Positions 33,473 to 44,477 are shown, counted from the first letter of the stretch. The stretch: 64,000 bases of DNA from Symbiodinium kawagutii (GCA_009767595.1 VSDK01000621.1:445597-509596), one strand, 5' to 3'. Numbers and translations are program-made. Notes: generated from the letters alone by a model not told the origin.

Positions 33473-35302
33473 CTGCACAAGTATCAAACGGAAAAATAGA
33501 ATCAGGCAAGCTGACGCAAGGCTGATGCTAGCTGCTGTTGTCCCTAAAGACACATGAAAAGACTGTCCATCTGAAACCAAAAATGACATTCTCAAAGCTG
33601 CTGTCGAAGGCACCACTTTTGACTTGATGATCTTGCGGGTCTACCTGTGGTCAAACCTGTTGATATAACTTGTTGGTCTACCCATATATTTTTGAGTTGG
33701 TTTAGAGCAACTGACCACATGATATCTGTATGAAATTTCAGCAACTTCAACAACAAAAAAACGCTGTCAAAGCGCTGTCATAGTTTTCCTTGGCCAGGCA
33801 TTGCCAAGGATTCCCTGACTGCGGTAGCCTAAATGCAAACATCGATTTTGCAGGATATTTGATATACCAACCGAAGAGCTGGCATATCACAGCTGCTATC
33901 AATCCCACCGCTCATGCCCACGCCCCCGCCATTTCTTCTTATAATGCTCTGCTAGTACCATACTTGCCGGTTGCACTCCGTTTACTACAGCAATTGCTAC
34001 TACTGCTTCCACTGTTACCACTGCCCCTCCTACTAGATCTCCTGTGACGCCTTCGCATTCTGCTCCTCTTCTATTCCTTCATTCCTACTTCTCCGACGCT
34101 CCTCCCAACCTATACGCAACTATCTGTATGCATCTGCCAGCAGAGCTTTCCGCTGATGGAGTTATGAAGAAGATTGCCATTGTCTGCAGCAAATTGTCAT
34201 TCGCTCGCCTATGAGTCAATCAGTCCACTTCTCCATCCAACTACTTGACCGGGCGCGTTTATGTACTATTTCTTATATACGCATTCATTGCATCTAATTT
34301 TCGGACATTTGTGGCCCATCTATCGAGATACCCCACCAATCTCGCTGATTCAATACATCCTTACTTTTCCTTCCTATCTACCTGCTTATGTACCTGTTTT
34401 GCCTTTGTCTATCTACCGATTCAACTCTTTATCTGGCCATCCGTCTATCTTCTCGCTATGTTGCTACCTGTTTCTCTCTGCGCGTTTGTCTGTACACCTA
34501 TTTACCAGCTTGCCCTGTCGTAGCTATCACACATACCTGATCTGATTGATCACTTCTACTTGTGTCCTACCTGTCTCCCATTTGCCTCGCATGTGTCTCT
34601 CTGCTTGTCTCCCATCTGTCTCCTTTGGTGGCGTCCTTGAAGCAACCGATTTGGTTCGTCACCCACTGTCTTCCAATGTCTCTGGTAGCAAAGAGAATCA
34701 AGTGTGCCAGTAATGGACAAGGGCACTGTAGATACAATGCTAATCTCGGAAGACAACCCTTTGGGCGGCAGGCTGCAAATCATGTCAAAACGGTCCGTTT
34801 TTTACTAGAACAGAGAGTTTTGCAGTATTCCGATGTGTTTGTGGCCTCGCATTTCAAGAAACCGGTTTACACATGTGTTCATTTACACATATTTACTTAT
34901 ATATATATATATACATCTATTACACATTTATATCATTACGCCATATCTATTTTCAACATTTTCATGATTAATGTCTTTTCTTCTATGCTACATCCGCAGC
35001 CTCCACTTCCACACAACGTTGCTGAGCTCCGCGGTGGTCCTGCGCTGCCAAATGAGACTTGCTCCCGCGACCTGCTGACACGCTGAGCACCGGGCAAGTC
35101 CCACGAAGCGAACAGAGCCATGGAAGGAGACGTCGTGTTTGAACAAGAGCTGCGAACCAAGCCTCAGAAAATGCCCGGTTGAAGCTCGCGCATACAGGGG
35201 AGTGGTAGAGTAGGGGTTCAAACGCCAGAAAATTGTGAAGAAATTCGAGGTAAAGGATGTTCTTGAAGCAATCGGAGTTCCACTCGCACATTTTTGACGC
35301 CC
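33473..35302. other. Unresolved; candidate exons at 34.6-34.8 and 35.0-35.2 kb
   Basis: A good acceptor, GACATGATTTGCAG| at about 34777, is followed by all three minus frames open for 70 codons. At 34990-35180 all minus frames are open in a GC-rich block; one reads GSVRFVGLARCSACQ, weakly PMP-like. I could not choose frames. Confidence 0.3.

Positions 35303-35356
<54 letters not shown>
35303..35356. repeat. (CCAG)n microsatellite
   Basis: Thirteen clean CCAG units. Confidence 0.95.
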
Positions 35357-35357
<1 letters not shown>

Positions 35358-35572
35358 CAATCCTCCCTCCAATGGAGAAGGAAAAGTCAAGAAATTGAAG
35401 GAAAATGAAACGTTTGAAGCTCGATGTGCACGCGTTGAGTTTCGTTCACAAGCACATTGTGGCCAACTTTGTGGTCATGGCCAACCGCTTTTATCCTACA
35501 AATAATACTTGCGGGCGGGCCCGGAAGTTTCCACGCTTATAGGGGCCTAGGGAAAACCCTTGCGCCCATCGG

Positions 35573-36586
35573 ATGCAGCGCAACGAAATCACAAGCAGAA
35601 CAAAACCACCTGTGCAAAATGACCTCCACAACGAAATTACCAACACAAAACCACCACGAAAGAAATCACCACCGCAACAAAATCACCACAAAGTGCCAAC
35701 ACAACCAAATCACCAGCACCAAATCGCAACAAAAAAATCACCAGCACAACAAAAAAACGACCACAAAACCACCAGAGGAAAGCCATCAGCAAAACAAAAT
35801 CACCACAAGTTGCCAGCACGACGGGCTCACCACCACAACGGCATCACCAGCACAAAATCACTACAAGAAAACCGCCAGCGCAACATCAACAACAACACCA
35901 TAAGAAAATCGCAACAAGAAAATGACCACCTCAAAAATCATCACAACAAAAGAAACCAAAAGAAAATCACCGGCGCAACAAAAACACCACAACGAGAAAA
36001 AGCCCACTTGCGCAACTCCACAACACACGGCATGCTCTCACATGTTTCAGGCAAAGTTAATGACGATTCTTCATCTCTCCAACATCAACTCGCCCAGCGC
36101 AACCATTTCGGAAAGCAATCCCAGAACAGCTCCAGATGCACCAAGCACCACACACGCCACACAAACTCACGATCCCAACACTTCTGCACCGTCACCTCAC
36201 ACAGCGCCGCCATTGTGGAAAGCCATCACAAGACAATGCCAGATGCACCAAATACCACAGTGAACACGGCAGCTTCTCATGCCAACTTTTGGCGACGGTC
36301 ACACGAGACAAGTCCGAAGCAAACCGAAGTTAAGTTGGAACCAGAACGCAAGGCTGCCAACGCCATCAGGCGCGGCGCATTTTCCACCAGAAGGCATGTT
36401 GGCTTCGTGACCAATCCAATCGCGGAAGATGCATTTCGTTTGAGACTTCCTTTGCTTTTGAAAAAACATCAACATGATCAAAGTGCCATGCCTGTCACAC
36501 AAAATGACGATTCGGCATCTCTCCAACAGACTGCACATGCACCAAATACCACACCTGTCACACAAAATATCCGTCGCAGCGGATAA
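35573..36586 (+). repeat. Degenerate ACCACAACAAAATC satellite with a long H/N/Q/K frame
   Basis: From 35575 to about 36010 the DNA is built of ACCA, CAACA and AAATCACC words. The plus frame stays open for 337 codons, starting HNEITNTKPPRKKSPPQQ. Beyond 36010 the sequence is less repetitive but still rich in CACC/ACACC words, with SDGKVNDDS-like and DAPNTT segments repeated (APDAPSTT and PDAPNTT at about 36130 and 36240). No domain. I regard it as satellite-derived and not a gene. Confidence 0.5.
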
Positions 36587-36594
36587 TCTTATGG

Positions 36595-36957
36595 ATTTTG
36601 TTGTGTGATGATGGATTTGAAGTTTTTATTTGTTGCGTGTTGGATTTGAAGTGTTTATTTCTTGTGCGATTAATTAGATGTGGTGATTTGATGCGTTGTT
36701 GATTTGATATGTTAGTTTGCTGTGTGATGGATTTGCTGCGTGACGGATTTGCTGTGTGAAGTTGTTGCGTTGTTGATTTGATGCGTTCATTTGTTGCGTG
36801 ATTGCTTTGATGTATTTGGTTGGAAATGTAATTGATTAGCAAAATGATTGACTGGAAATGTACTTCTTTCGTGTCTTCCTTCCTTCCTTCCTTCCTTCCT
36901 TCCTTCCTTCCTTCCCTCCCTCCTTCCTTCCTTCCTTCCTCCCTTCCTTCCTTTTTT
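36595..36957. repeat. Degenerate GATTTGATGTGTT array, then (TTCC)n
   Basis: Units like TTGATTTGTTGTGTGATGGA repeat with drift to 36850, followed by TTCC tetranucleotides at 36876-36957. Confidence 0.85.
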
Positions 36958-37320
36958 CATTATTAGTTTGATGTGTTCACTTGTTGTGTGATTGATTAGA
37001 TATGTTTGCTTGGAAATGTAGTTGATTGGAAATGCAATAGATTGGAAACGTACTTATTTCCTATCTTCCTTCGTTCCTTCTTTCCTATTCTTTGTTTGAT
37101 CCCTGTAGATCGTCTTTTTGATCCCTACAAATTGTCTGTTTGATCCCTATGTATGTTCTTTTTGATCCGTATTTTATCCTTTTTGATGCCTCCGCCTTGA
37201 TTAGAAATGAAATTGACTTGAAATGTAATTCATTGGAACTATATTTGATTGGAAATGTAATTGATTGGAAATAGCATCTATTGGAAATAAAATTGATTGG
37301 GAATGCAATTGAATGCAAAT
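36958..37320. repeat. Degenerate (ATTGATTGGAAATGTA)n and TTTGATCCCTA repeats
   Basis: Blocks at 36990-37050 and 37200-37320 share the unit TTGATTGGAAATGTAA. Between them, GTTTGATCCCTATGTA-type units recur at 37095-37180. Confidence 0.8.
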
Positions 37321-39133
37321 TATGTTGAATCTGGGAAACAGTGAAGTCTGGCACTTCGGAACTAACTTATCGTGATTAAGACCAATGGAATCTGTCGCTC
37401 ATGGCTAACTTTGTCGCCATATCTAACAGTTTTGATCCTGACAGGGCTAGAGATCGATCAGTTATGGGTGTGATTTTCTGTCATGGCTAGGAATCTCCTT
37501 GGACGAACGTGCGACCTTCTTCCCGATCTTAAGCTGAGGAACACCACGACGGCTTGAGCAGCAAAGACTTCACAGCTCTCATGAAAGGTGATCTGCGATG
37601 AAACCTTGGCATCTCAACACGCCGACAGCATCAAGTGGCATCAAAAGCAGCTTGAAAACAAGTGTCTTTCCAGGTGGATGCTAAGTGTTGGGTGAAAGTC
37701 CGGTGTTTTCCCAGGTGGATGCCAAGTGTTGGGTGGTTTCCTCCGTGTTTTTCCATGGTTTTGCTTGAGTGAAACTCCAACAGTTGCGTGCTGCGAAATG
37801 CATTGGTGGAATGGCAGATTCTGTGATCCCCAGATTCGCCCAATGAAAAAACGAAAAACATAGAATGGAAAGGTCAAAAAAAACATCTGGCTGTTCATCT
37901 TGGAAGCACCTGTAAAACGCTGAGGATTTTCTAAGTTCATTGCCTTCTCTTGATACAAATGGTAGAGGTGATGGTCAACGAGTTCAAAAAAAGTATCCAC
38001 AACTAACAATGTATGATTCGATGTATGACCAGTCCAGTTCGAACTAGCGCAGCTAGTCCAATTCAAGCAAAGATGTTGTCTCCAAGAAGTTTTGTCATAC
38101 CTTCCAGGGCAACCCTTTCTGAGTTTCTGAAGATTTATACGTATTAGAAACAAAGTGGTGTATAAATGTGTAAACCAGCAAACCCTGCAGGTAAGGTTGC
38201 ACAATCAGTCCTCCTTTCCCGAAAAAGACACCGCAACCTTGTTGTGAAAAGCTCCGTGACAAATCCCTTGATAATCAGGACAAGAACGCAAAAGTGACAA
38301 AATCGTAGCAGTGCGCGCACACAAACACACACACACACACACACACACAAAGTAAAACATGCGTTTTGGGCCAGGACCGCGCATGGTGCATCCCCGATGG
38401 TCATCCAGAACGTAAACTCATTTTTCGGTAGATTGTTTTTGACAATTTGACTAAGCATCACAAGTTCTACGCTCTCTGTGGACATTCGTCTTGTCTCGCA
38501 GCTGCTTTGAACTATCAACATGACGATGCTGAGTGTCCTTGAAAACAACTGCCATTAGTCATTAGTCCCTCAGTTGACGGGCGCCCTGTGCTCCCCCTTT
38601 TAAGCCGACAGCTGAATCAACGAGAAATTTGCACTGAGAAAGGGACTTTGTATTTGCCCGTCAAGTGCAGGCTGCCTTCTTTGCCTCATGGCCGCGCTCA
38701 TTCAATCGTGGGTGAGTCTGTGACTTCACTGCACTGTTTCTCGACGCCCCGGTTGGATTTTACTGTAAGCATCATGAGCATCCATGGCTGTTGTTAACAA
38801 TCGGTAGTCATCCGTTGTTACGGCTGGTGGATTTTCATGAACCTCCACTACTGATATAGCAACCCAGTAACCTAGTAACCATCAATTGCTACTGACCATT
38901 AGCTATCATTTACTACTGACCTAATGCTTGCGATGTTTATCACTTAGCATCATGGCAGACCTGTCAACCATCTGCTGCGAGGCACAACTGCTGGGAAATA
39001 CATCTTCTTGAATCAGACGCATTGCCGCCGCAAGGCGCAACCCATAGAGAAACCATCGCCATGGCATGGCACTAAAAAGCTGAAGTTGTGCGCAGATGAA
39101 GAGTGCGCGAAAGCAAATGTATGTATTCTCACA
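37321..39133. other. No gene recognised
   Basis: Contains a (CA)n tract at 38323-38349 and a nearly exact 26-bp direct repeat (GGTGGATGCTAAGTGTTGGG and GGTGGATGCCAAGTGTTGGG at 37673 and 37715). Minus frames here have no splice support. Confidence 0.35.
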
Positions 39134-39136
39134 TAT

Positions 39137-39182
<46 letters not shown>

Positions 39183-39229
39183 TGTATGTATGTATGTATG
39201 TATGTATGTATGTATGTATGTATGTATTT
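39134..39229. repeat. (TATG)n microsatellite
   Basis: TATATATA followed by about 20 TATG units. Confidence 0.95.
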
Positions 39230-39252
39230 CAAGATCGGGTGTAGGAAAGAGG

Positions 39253-39328
39253 GATGCAAAAAGTGCAGAGTCAGCTTTCTCCAAAGAGTGATGCAAAAAG
39301 TGCAGAGTCAGCTTTCTCCAAGGAGGAT
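39253..39328. repeat. 39-bp tandem duplication
   Basis: GATGCAAAAAGTGCAGAGTC then AGCTTTCTCCAA(A/G)GAG, two copies back to back, nearly identical. Confidence 0.9.
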
Positions 39329-39684
39329 CCTGATTAGTCTACACTATCTCTGCTATGACAGTTGTATTCTTTCATCCTGTCCATTCTGAATATTGACCTA
39401 AATGGAGGAGTTTAGCAAACTACGGCTCCACACTGTGGAGGCTTGATACCAAGCAGCACAAGAGGAAACAATCACAAATCCACCTCAAAAGAGAACTGCA
39501 TCTGTGGACTCGTATTCATCTCAGCATGCCTACACAATTGGCCTGCCGCTGTGCAATGCTCAGAATAAGTGGAAGCCCCAAAAAGAATCCATCAATCATC
39601 ATTTTCAGTGATACACGAACCATTTCTGGGTACCCAAACTGATTTTCTCGAAACCACCATGTCATCTCGATGTTCATTCACCAT

Positions 39685-39788
39685 CTGGTGGTTTCTCCAA
39701 ATAGGGGTACCCCCTAATCATCCACTATTAACCATTTATAGTAATGAAACAACCATTTTTGGGGTCCCCAATTCTGAGAAACCATCAT
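39685..39788. mobile_element. Family A TIR element, copy A9 (near consensus)
   Basis: CTGGTGGTTTCTCCAAATAG then GGGTACCCCC; right end GGGGTCCCCAATTCTGAGAA then ACCATCAT; core TAATCATCCACTATTAACCA then TTTATAGTAATGAA. A fragment of another right end lies at 39621-39662. Its edge overlaps the predicted last codons of the exon at 39785-39917. Confidence 0.8.
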
Positions 39789-39917
39789 CTACACCACTCC
39801 TTGTAGCTCCCATCATCGCTCCCCCGGCAGCTCCCTAGGCTCCGTTTTCCCCCCGGAGATCGAGGCAACGCTCGTGCAAGCACCTGACAGCCCATGGCTG
39901 GAACCCTGAAGTCACCC
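39785..39917 (-). CDS. Glycosyltransferase-like gene, candidate terminal exon (exon 12)
   Basis: Acceptor CACCGCCCCGTCAG| and a frame that continues the phase of the exon at 40123-40213 (AG|G). It encodes GDFRVPAMGCQVLARALPRS, PGGKRSLGSC and on to TGA at 39785-39787. A second open frame here (VTSGFQPWAVRCLHERC) ends at a TAG and looks equally protein-like, but is out of phase with the previous exon. Confidence 0.35.
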
Positions 39918-39967
39918 CTGACGGGGCGGTGCAACATCGATAACCATGAAGTTTTTCCCGAAAAAAT

Positions 39968-40088
39968 GGGTGACCTATAGCCATTGGTTGATGATGGTAA
40001 TTCATCAAATTGTTAACTGATGGCTAAATCATACTGACCTTGGTTAATAGTGATGGTTGACAAATGTTGACATTGACCCATAGCCACA
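39968..40088. mobile_element. Family C-like TIR element, copy C3 (rearranged)
   Basis: AATGGGTGACCTATAGCC at the left and ACATTGACCCATAGCC at the right, interior with GGTTGATGATGG, GTTAACTGATGG and GGTTAATAGTGATGG words. It lies in the 205-nt intron between exons 12 and 11 of the glycosyltransferase-like gene. Confidence 0.5.
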
Positions 40089-40122
40089 TCTGAACGTTGT
40101 GCTTCTCACGGTGATGATTCAC

Positions 40123-40213
40123 CTGCCGTCAGCCTGCGTCAAGACATTGTCTCGCTCTACGATGTGCTCCTCGGGCTGCCACTGCAACGCCTGCGCGATC
40201 CAAAAGCACCAGC
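40123..40213 (-). CDS. Glycosyltransferase-like gene, exon 11
   Basis: A 91-nt exon with acceptor ATCGGAAAG| and canonical donor GGCAG|GTGAAT. It encodes WCFWIAQALQWQPEEHIVER then DNVLTQADG. The frame is clean with strong composition. Its start phase (1) does not match the end of exon 10 (2), so a small exon between the two family A elements, or another gene boundary, is missing. Confidence 0.45.
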
Positions 40214-40223
40214 CTTTCCGATC

Positions 40224-40332
40224 ATTTGGGGGGTTCTTAAAATAGGGGGACCCCAAGTTATGGTTGGTTCATTACTATAAATGGTTAATAAACTGGATGA
40301 TTGGGGGGGTCCCCTATTTTGAGAAACACCTA
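40224..40332. mobile_element. Family A TIR element, copy A10 (inverted)
   Basis: GGGGGGTTCTTAAAATAGGG at the left, GGGGGTCCCCTATTTTGAGA then AACACC at the right; core GGTTGGTTCATTACTATAAA then TGGTTAATAAACTGG in reverse orientation. Its left edge lies 11 bp from the acceptor of exon 11. Confidence 0.8.
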
Positions 40333-40420
40333 TTTCGTTCAAGAATTCAAGGCATCAACAGGGACGACATGCACAGCTCCCTTCATCAACAAGATCAAGG
40401 GTTTGGTTCAAGGGAGGATT

Positions 40421-40524
40421 TGGTGGTTTCTCAAAATAGGGATACCCCAAATCATCCAATATAAAAAGCTTTTAGTAATCAACCATCCATTTTGGGGGTT
40501 CCCATATTTTGAGAAACATCCATT
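40421..40524. mobile_element. Family A TIR element, copy A11
   Basis: TGGTGGTTTCTCAAAATAGG then GATACCCC; right GGGGGTTCCCATATTTTGAG then AAACATCC; core AAATCATCC..AGTAATCAACCATCCATTTT. It sits 22 bp downstream of the exon 10 donor, in the same intron as A10. Confidence 0.8.
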
Positions 40525-40546
40525 TGGAATTGTTTATTCCACTTAC

Positions 40547-40800
40547 CACTTATGATCTGCAAACCTTCGGAGCGCCTGGGCTGCGTCCCCCACGAACTTG
40601 AGCATCGGTGTCGTTGGAGAAATCGATGGATCCGAACTGATCCAAAATCGAACTGTGTCCTGCGCCACGACCCGAGTGAGTGCGCTGGTGGCAACCGGTT
40701 GAACTTCGCGGCGAGGCGTTAAAGTACCCGCTGCAGAGGCGGCTGTGGACGTGCGCTGGATCTGTTTGGCGTTGCTCTCTAGACTTGCACTTGGAACTGA
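40547..40800 (-). CDS. Glycosyltransferase-like gene, exon 10
   Basis: A 254-nt exon with acceptor TCAACGTTTAG| and canonical donor AAGTG|GTAAGT. It encodes SVPSASLESNAKQIQRTSTA, then TPRREVQPVATSALTRVV, then AQDTVRFWISSD and MLKFVGDAAQALRRFADHKW. Phase 0 start matches the end of exon 9. Another minus frame is open across the region but lacks the GTAAGT junction. The first part is low-complexity linker, the second looks folded. It may belong to a C-terminal extension, because it is beyond the expected catalytic domain. Confidence 0.55.
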
Positions 40801-41072
40801 CTAAACGTTGACAGCGAAGCAATGGGTCGTTCGAGAAATCTTCCACTCGAAAACAGTATTGTGGACAGTTTGCTTGCAGTCTTGACGTGCACTTGGATTC
40901 AGGCAACGTGAGATTGTATTTTTGCCGCACGGAAGCTCCAAGATCAGATCCATGGTTTAAGTGTCTATGGCGAGTTCCAAAATACCAAGGCGAGAGAAGA
41001 CCCTTCGGTGGGTTCCTTTTTTCGCATTCTGCTGACCCTTGACGAAGCTTCAAGACACGCAGCAATTTTCAC

Positions 41073-41160
41073 CGTTTCACTTTCCGCATGTTCGCTTCCA
41101 TGGGGAAACTCTATGACTTTGTGCCGCCAAGTCGATGGCGGGGAAGGTTCCGAAACGTCA
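41073..41160 (-). CDS. Glycosyltransferase-like gene, exon 9
   Basis: An 88-nt exon with acceptor CAACTCCTATACAG| and donor ACG|GTGAAA. It encodes DVSEPSPPSTWRHKVIEFPH then GSEHAESET. It starts with one base, completing the two left by exon 8, and ends in phase 0 as exon 10 requires. Confidence 0.5.
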
Positions 41161-42076
41161 CTGTATAGGAGTTGCGAAGCACAAATTCGATGCCAAGGAG
41201 AAACAGAATAAAGGGGTAGTCTAATGTGTCACTGTGCGCCGAGAGTTGAAGTTGCTTCTATAGATTTGGCCCTTGAATTGCACCCTGTATATACTTTCTG
41301 TGGAAGGGGTTGGTGCGAGTTGGGAATGGAATTGGGTTCCATCTTTCTCTCTGAGTATCTGGGTTGCAACGATGGACTAACTTGTATAAATATATCCTAT
41401 TATCTCCTATGATTCTCTCAAATCTAGATATATATGTACATTAAGTCTATGTATGTTTCAATTCTACTCTTAAATTGACTTCATCATGTCGTCGTCTTCA
41501 TTCGGATTTCTCCTCTGGCCGGTCTGCATCCACATCGGCCATCCATGCAAGGGCACCTTCATCTGCCTTCGACCATGGGAAAGTGTCACTCAATTGTTGA
41601 ACGCTCACTGAACAAGTCAGTTGCTCACTGAAATTGCTTTTCACACTCAAAGGACATCGTGGAAAAGAATAATGGGGCAGGTATGTACACCTGATTGAGT
41701 TTCACATGCTTGCTGAACACTCAATGAACAATGACATGTTGTTAACATGCTAACAACTAAGAATTACCATTGATAGCAATTCATAACAATTAACAACCAT
41801 TAATACCAATCAATAAGCATTAAGTTAAATTCACGCTAACCATTCACATGCCAACTTCATCATGTCACAACGAAGACGGATCACTACGGATTGGATGCGT
41901 CCCCACTGGCCGGGCCTTCAACAGTGTGATCTCTTCGGACCAAATGCGCCTCTGGAAACAGCGTGGCACCAGGGTGGTTGGTGGTTGCTTTAAAGGTCCG
42001 GGGGAGCAAGGCCAGGAGCGGCCCCCGGGAGTGGTGGTTAATGGTAGCAAATGTAAGGCATTTTTCGAGATAACAC

Positions 42077-42167
42077 CTACAGGTATGGCAGAGCCAGTTG
42101 CATTTGGCTGAAGTTGTGGCTGACAAGCTTTCGCATCTGCCGCCGTCTCGGAAAATAACTTTCTTAT
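42077..42167 (-). CDS. Glycosyltransferase-like gene, candidate exon 8
   Basis: Behind a long pyrimidine tract (42175-42230) the frame from AGCAAG| encodes KKVIFRDGGRCESLSATTSA then KCNWLCHTC to TGTAG|GTGTTA. Phases fit exon 7 and exon 9. A different frame (KLFSETAADAKACQPQLQPN) is also open, so confidence is moderate. Confidence 0.4.
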
Positions 42168-42325
42168 CTTGCTCATCATTGTATTCATAGTATCCAAAAA
42201 TTGGAAAAGGGGAAAGCAGAAAATGTAGAAAGAAAACAAATATACTGTACGTAAACAGTGAACTCAGTAAAATAAGCTGTAAATCAGTAAGCCAAGTAAG
42301 TACCAAACAAATCTTGTACTACTAC

Positions 42326-42410
42326 CAAGCATTGCAATCACCAAACCATGGTCAGGCCTCAGCTCCGGATTTTCGTCGATCAGCTTCTTGAAGCAAACGT
42401 GCCTGAAAAT
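42326..42410 (-). CDS. Glycosyltransferase-like gene, exon 7
   Basis: An 85-nt exon with acceptor GGGGTGCCACAG| and donor CTTG|GTAGTA. It encodes IFRHVCFKKLIDENPELRPD then HGLVIAML. H-V-C-F-K-K-L-I-D resembles the late region of fungal and algal capsular-polysaccharide-synthesis-type glycosyltransferases (H..CF.RLI). Phase 0 in, phase 1 out. Confidence 0.6.
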
Positions 42411-42468
42411 CTGTGGCACCCCAAAATCAAACGAGGCATCCACACAACTTCCCAACAGGTTCCAAGAC

Positions 42469-42620
42469 AGCCATGCTCTGAGAGCTGGGCATGAGAAGCC
42501 AATCTCGGTGCTCAGCGATCGAAATGTGCGACAAATCGACGTTTTCAAAGAGAGGTCCGTGTGGATATTCATGTCGAGTCCTTCCAAGCTGACTTCGGAT
42601 TCCAGTAGCACTGACTTCGA
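42469..42620 (-). CDS. Glycosyltransferase-like gene, exon 6
   Basis: A 152-nt exon with acceptor CCTATGCACAG| and a GT donor after ATGGCT. It starts with two bases, completing the single base left by exon 5. It encodes EVSATGIRSQLGRTRHEYPH, then GPLFENVDLSHISIAEHRDW. H-G-P-L-F-E-N-V-D-L-S is a typical block after the ENWF motif in this family. The following intron would be only 58 nt. Confidence 0.55.
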
Positions 42621-42748
42621 CTGTGCATAGGGTAAATTCAAAGCGCCAAGGAAAAAACAGAACTTGACTTGAGAGAGGAAAAAAAACACATGTCATGATG
42701 CCCCGTCGGAATATGTCTGGCGCAGTTTCTGGACACAAAGCGAGTTAC

Positions 42749-42860
42749 CAATGCCCTGCGGAGCACTTCTCCTGGCATCTTCCCAGCCAGCATTGTAGAG
42801 GTCCCGCCAGGCCACAATCAAAGGATGACGCCGCCGGGCCGCCAGAAACCAATTTTCAAC
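42749..42860 (-). CDS. Glycosyltransferase-like gene, exon 5 (ENWF motif)
   Basis: A 112-nt exon with acceptor CGTCACTGAG| and canonical donor ATTG|GTAACT. It encodes VENWFLAARRRHPLIVAWRD then LYNAGWEDARRSAPQGI. E-N-W-F-L-A-A-R..H-P-L-I..W is the most family-specific motif of capsular-polysaccharide-synthesis/GT32-like enzymes, which transfer sugars in the secretory pathway or to the surface. Phase 0 in, phase 1 out, agreeing with both neighbours. Confidence 0.7.
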
Positions 42861-43019
42861 CTCAGTGACGAAGCCAAATGAAGATAATGAAGGTCTTCGT
42901 CCTTGGATATTCATCGAACAGCTCCTGCACTGAATCTAGGATATGGGTATTCATCAACCTAAGCGATTTTCATTTGACCGCCTGGAAAGGTCTTCAAGGT
43001 CTTCATCCAAGTTCACAAA

Positions 43020-43062
43020 TTCCAAGGAATTCCAAGGAATTCCAAGGAATTCCAAGGATACT
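43020..43062. repeat. Palindromic decamer array (GGAATTCCAA)n
   Basis: Four TTCCAAGGAA units in an intron, each containing a self-complementary GGAATTCC. Confidence 0.9.
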
Positions 43063-43493
43063 TTCCAACTTTCCAACTGAATATCCACCCCCCTCACAAC
43101 CAGAAAATAGGTGGTGGTTTCGCCAAGCAATCCTGTTTTGGAAATTGCCAATAAACAGTCCTTGGTGGTTGTTTTCATCTGGCAGGTGGTTGTGCCAACA
43201 AGTAGGTGGTTTCTGCCAATAAAATGCTTTCATGGACGGAAAACTCACTGCCACCTGGAAACAACCATTGGTTGGTCAAAATCCAGATCCATTATGCACC
43301 AGCAAGGTATCAACAATCTCTTGACTACCCAGAGAAAAAAGTACTGTATCCATGGCTTTGATGTGCTTTGGAGAGAAAGCACTATGGCTTTGCACATGAT
43401 TGCTCAGCTGCGCAGAGTTGCCGAGATTTGCTGGATTTGAACATCAACAGGGTAAAAAATATATATCAGATACCAGAGATCTAAGGCACTGAC

Positions 43494-43600
43494 GTATTCC
43501 TTGCTCACTCCAGGTTCCATGCCAAAACAGGCCAGGTACCACGCACCTTCAACTCGAGAAGATGAGACATGACAAGTACACTGACAAGCAAAGGAGTAAC
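43494..43600 (-). CDS. Glycosyltransferase-like gene, exon 4
   Basis: A 107-nt exon with acceptor GTTGTGCTGCAG| and donor TAC|GTCAGT. It encodes YSFACQCTCHVSSSRVEGAW then YLACFGMEPGVSKEY. Joining to exon 5 recreates S-K-E-Y-V-E-N-W-F, the expected lead-in to the motif. It starts with GT, completing the G left by exon 3. Confidence 0.6.
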
Positions 43601-44085
43601 CTGCAGCACAACAAAGTTTGACAGAGTCCAAACGACTACATTGGAGACTAGACTACACCCATCAAAATCTTGTTTCAGGACATCTACAAGCCTAGTCCTC
43701 GTTCAAGCGGGCCATGGCACACTTGCTCCCACAGCCAGTCCTTGAAGATTCCAACATCCACAAGATTCCAGTACGAATTCCACAATTGTTTTACATATAT
43801 TCCATAATGGAATAGAAAATTGAATAGAAAATGTCCCCACTTATATGTTAAATGGAGATATGGTTTAGTTGAACGGAACGTTCCTCAATTCATATTCTCT
43901 GCCCTTTGCACCCATATGCATGTTTTTTCCTTAGAAAGGGTACTTCACATCTTAGTAGTTAGACTGTTGCGTCGCTCCTTGAGTGGTCGAAGGCAAATCG
44001 TAGCAACGTCTGTGTAGACCTCGGCAACTCTCAGCGGAAAAAGGATCACTATTGGGGCTCATGGAAAAACAATACCTGAAGAAAA

Positions 44086-44195
44086 AGACAGAGAAAAAGA
44101 CAGAGAAAATGTTACAGAGTGAAAGTTACAGAATAAAAGTTACAGAGAAGAGACAAGAAGACAGAACCTGAAGAAAAGTTACAGAGAAAAAGACA
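44086..44195. repeat. Degenerate GACAGAGAAAA / GTTACAGA repeat
   Basis: Alternating AAAAGACAGAGAAAATGTTA words. Intronic and non-coding. Confidence 0.8.
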
Positions 44196-44419
44196 GAGAA
44201 CTCTGACAAACCAAACGCAGCAGTGCACCGTGGAATGAGGCTTGACGGCACAGCGCACCTTGCCCCCAACTCACTTGGTGAACCAAGGCAAAGGGCAAAC
44301 CAAACCAAGAAAGCGCAATAGGGCAAGAGCTCCAAACCAAGGTCTTGTTGCTGAGATGAATATGTGGTGCTCTGTTTTCTCACATTGCACTCAGCCAAGC
44401 TCAGAGGCTCCAGCACCAC

Positions 44420-44477
44420 CGTATTTCGCCAGCAGGGCCAATCGCAGTGCATCGGATTGCTGGGCTGCAGGTAGCTC
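44420..44477 (-). CDS. Glycosyltransferase-like gene, exon 3 (SDALRLALLAKYG motif)
   Basis: Encodes ELPAAQQSDALRLALLAKYG and ends TACG|GTGGTG. S-D-x-x-R-x-x-x-L-x-x-Y-G-G is the signature of GT32-type enzymes, just before the metal-binding DxD. No DxD is seen in exon 4, so an exon carrying VWxDxS..D is probably missing between them, or the site is lost. Start chosen at TTCCCAG|; CTGCAG| at 44465 is an alternative. Confidence 0.65.
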
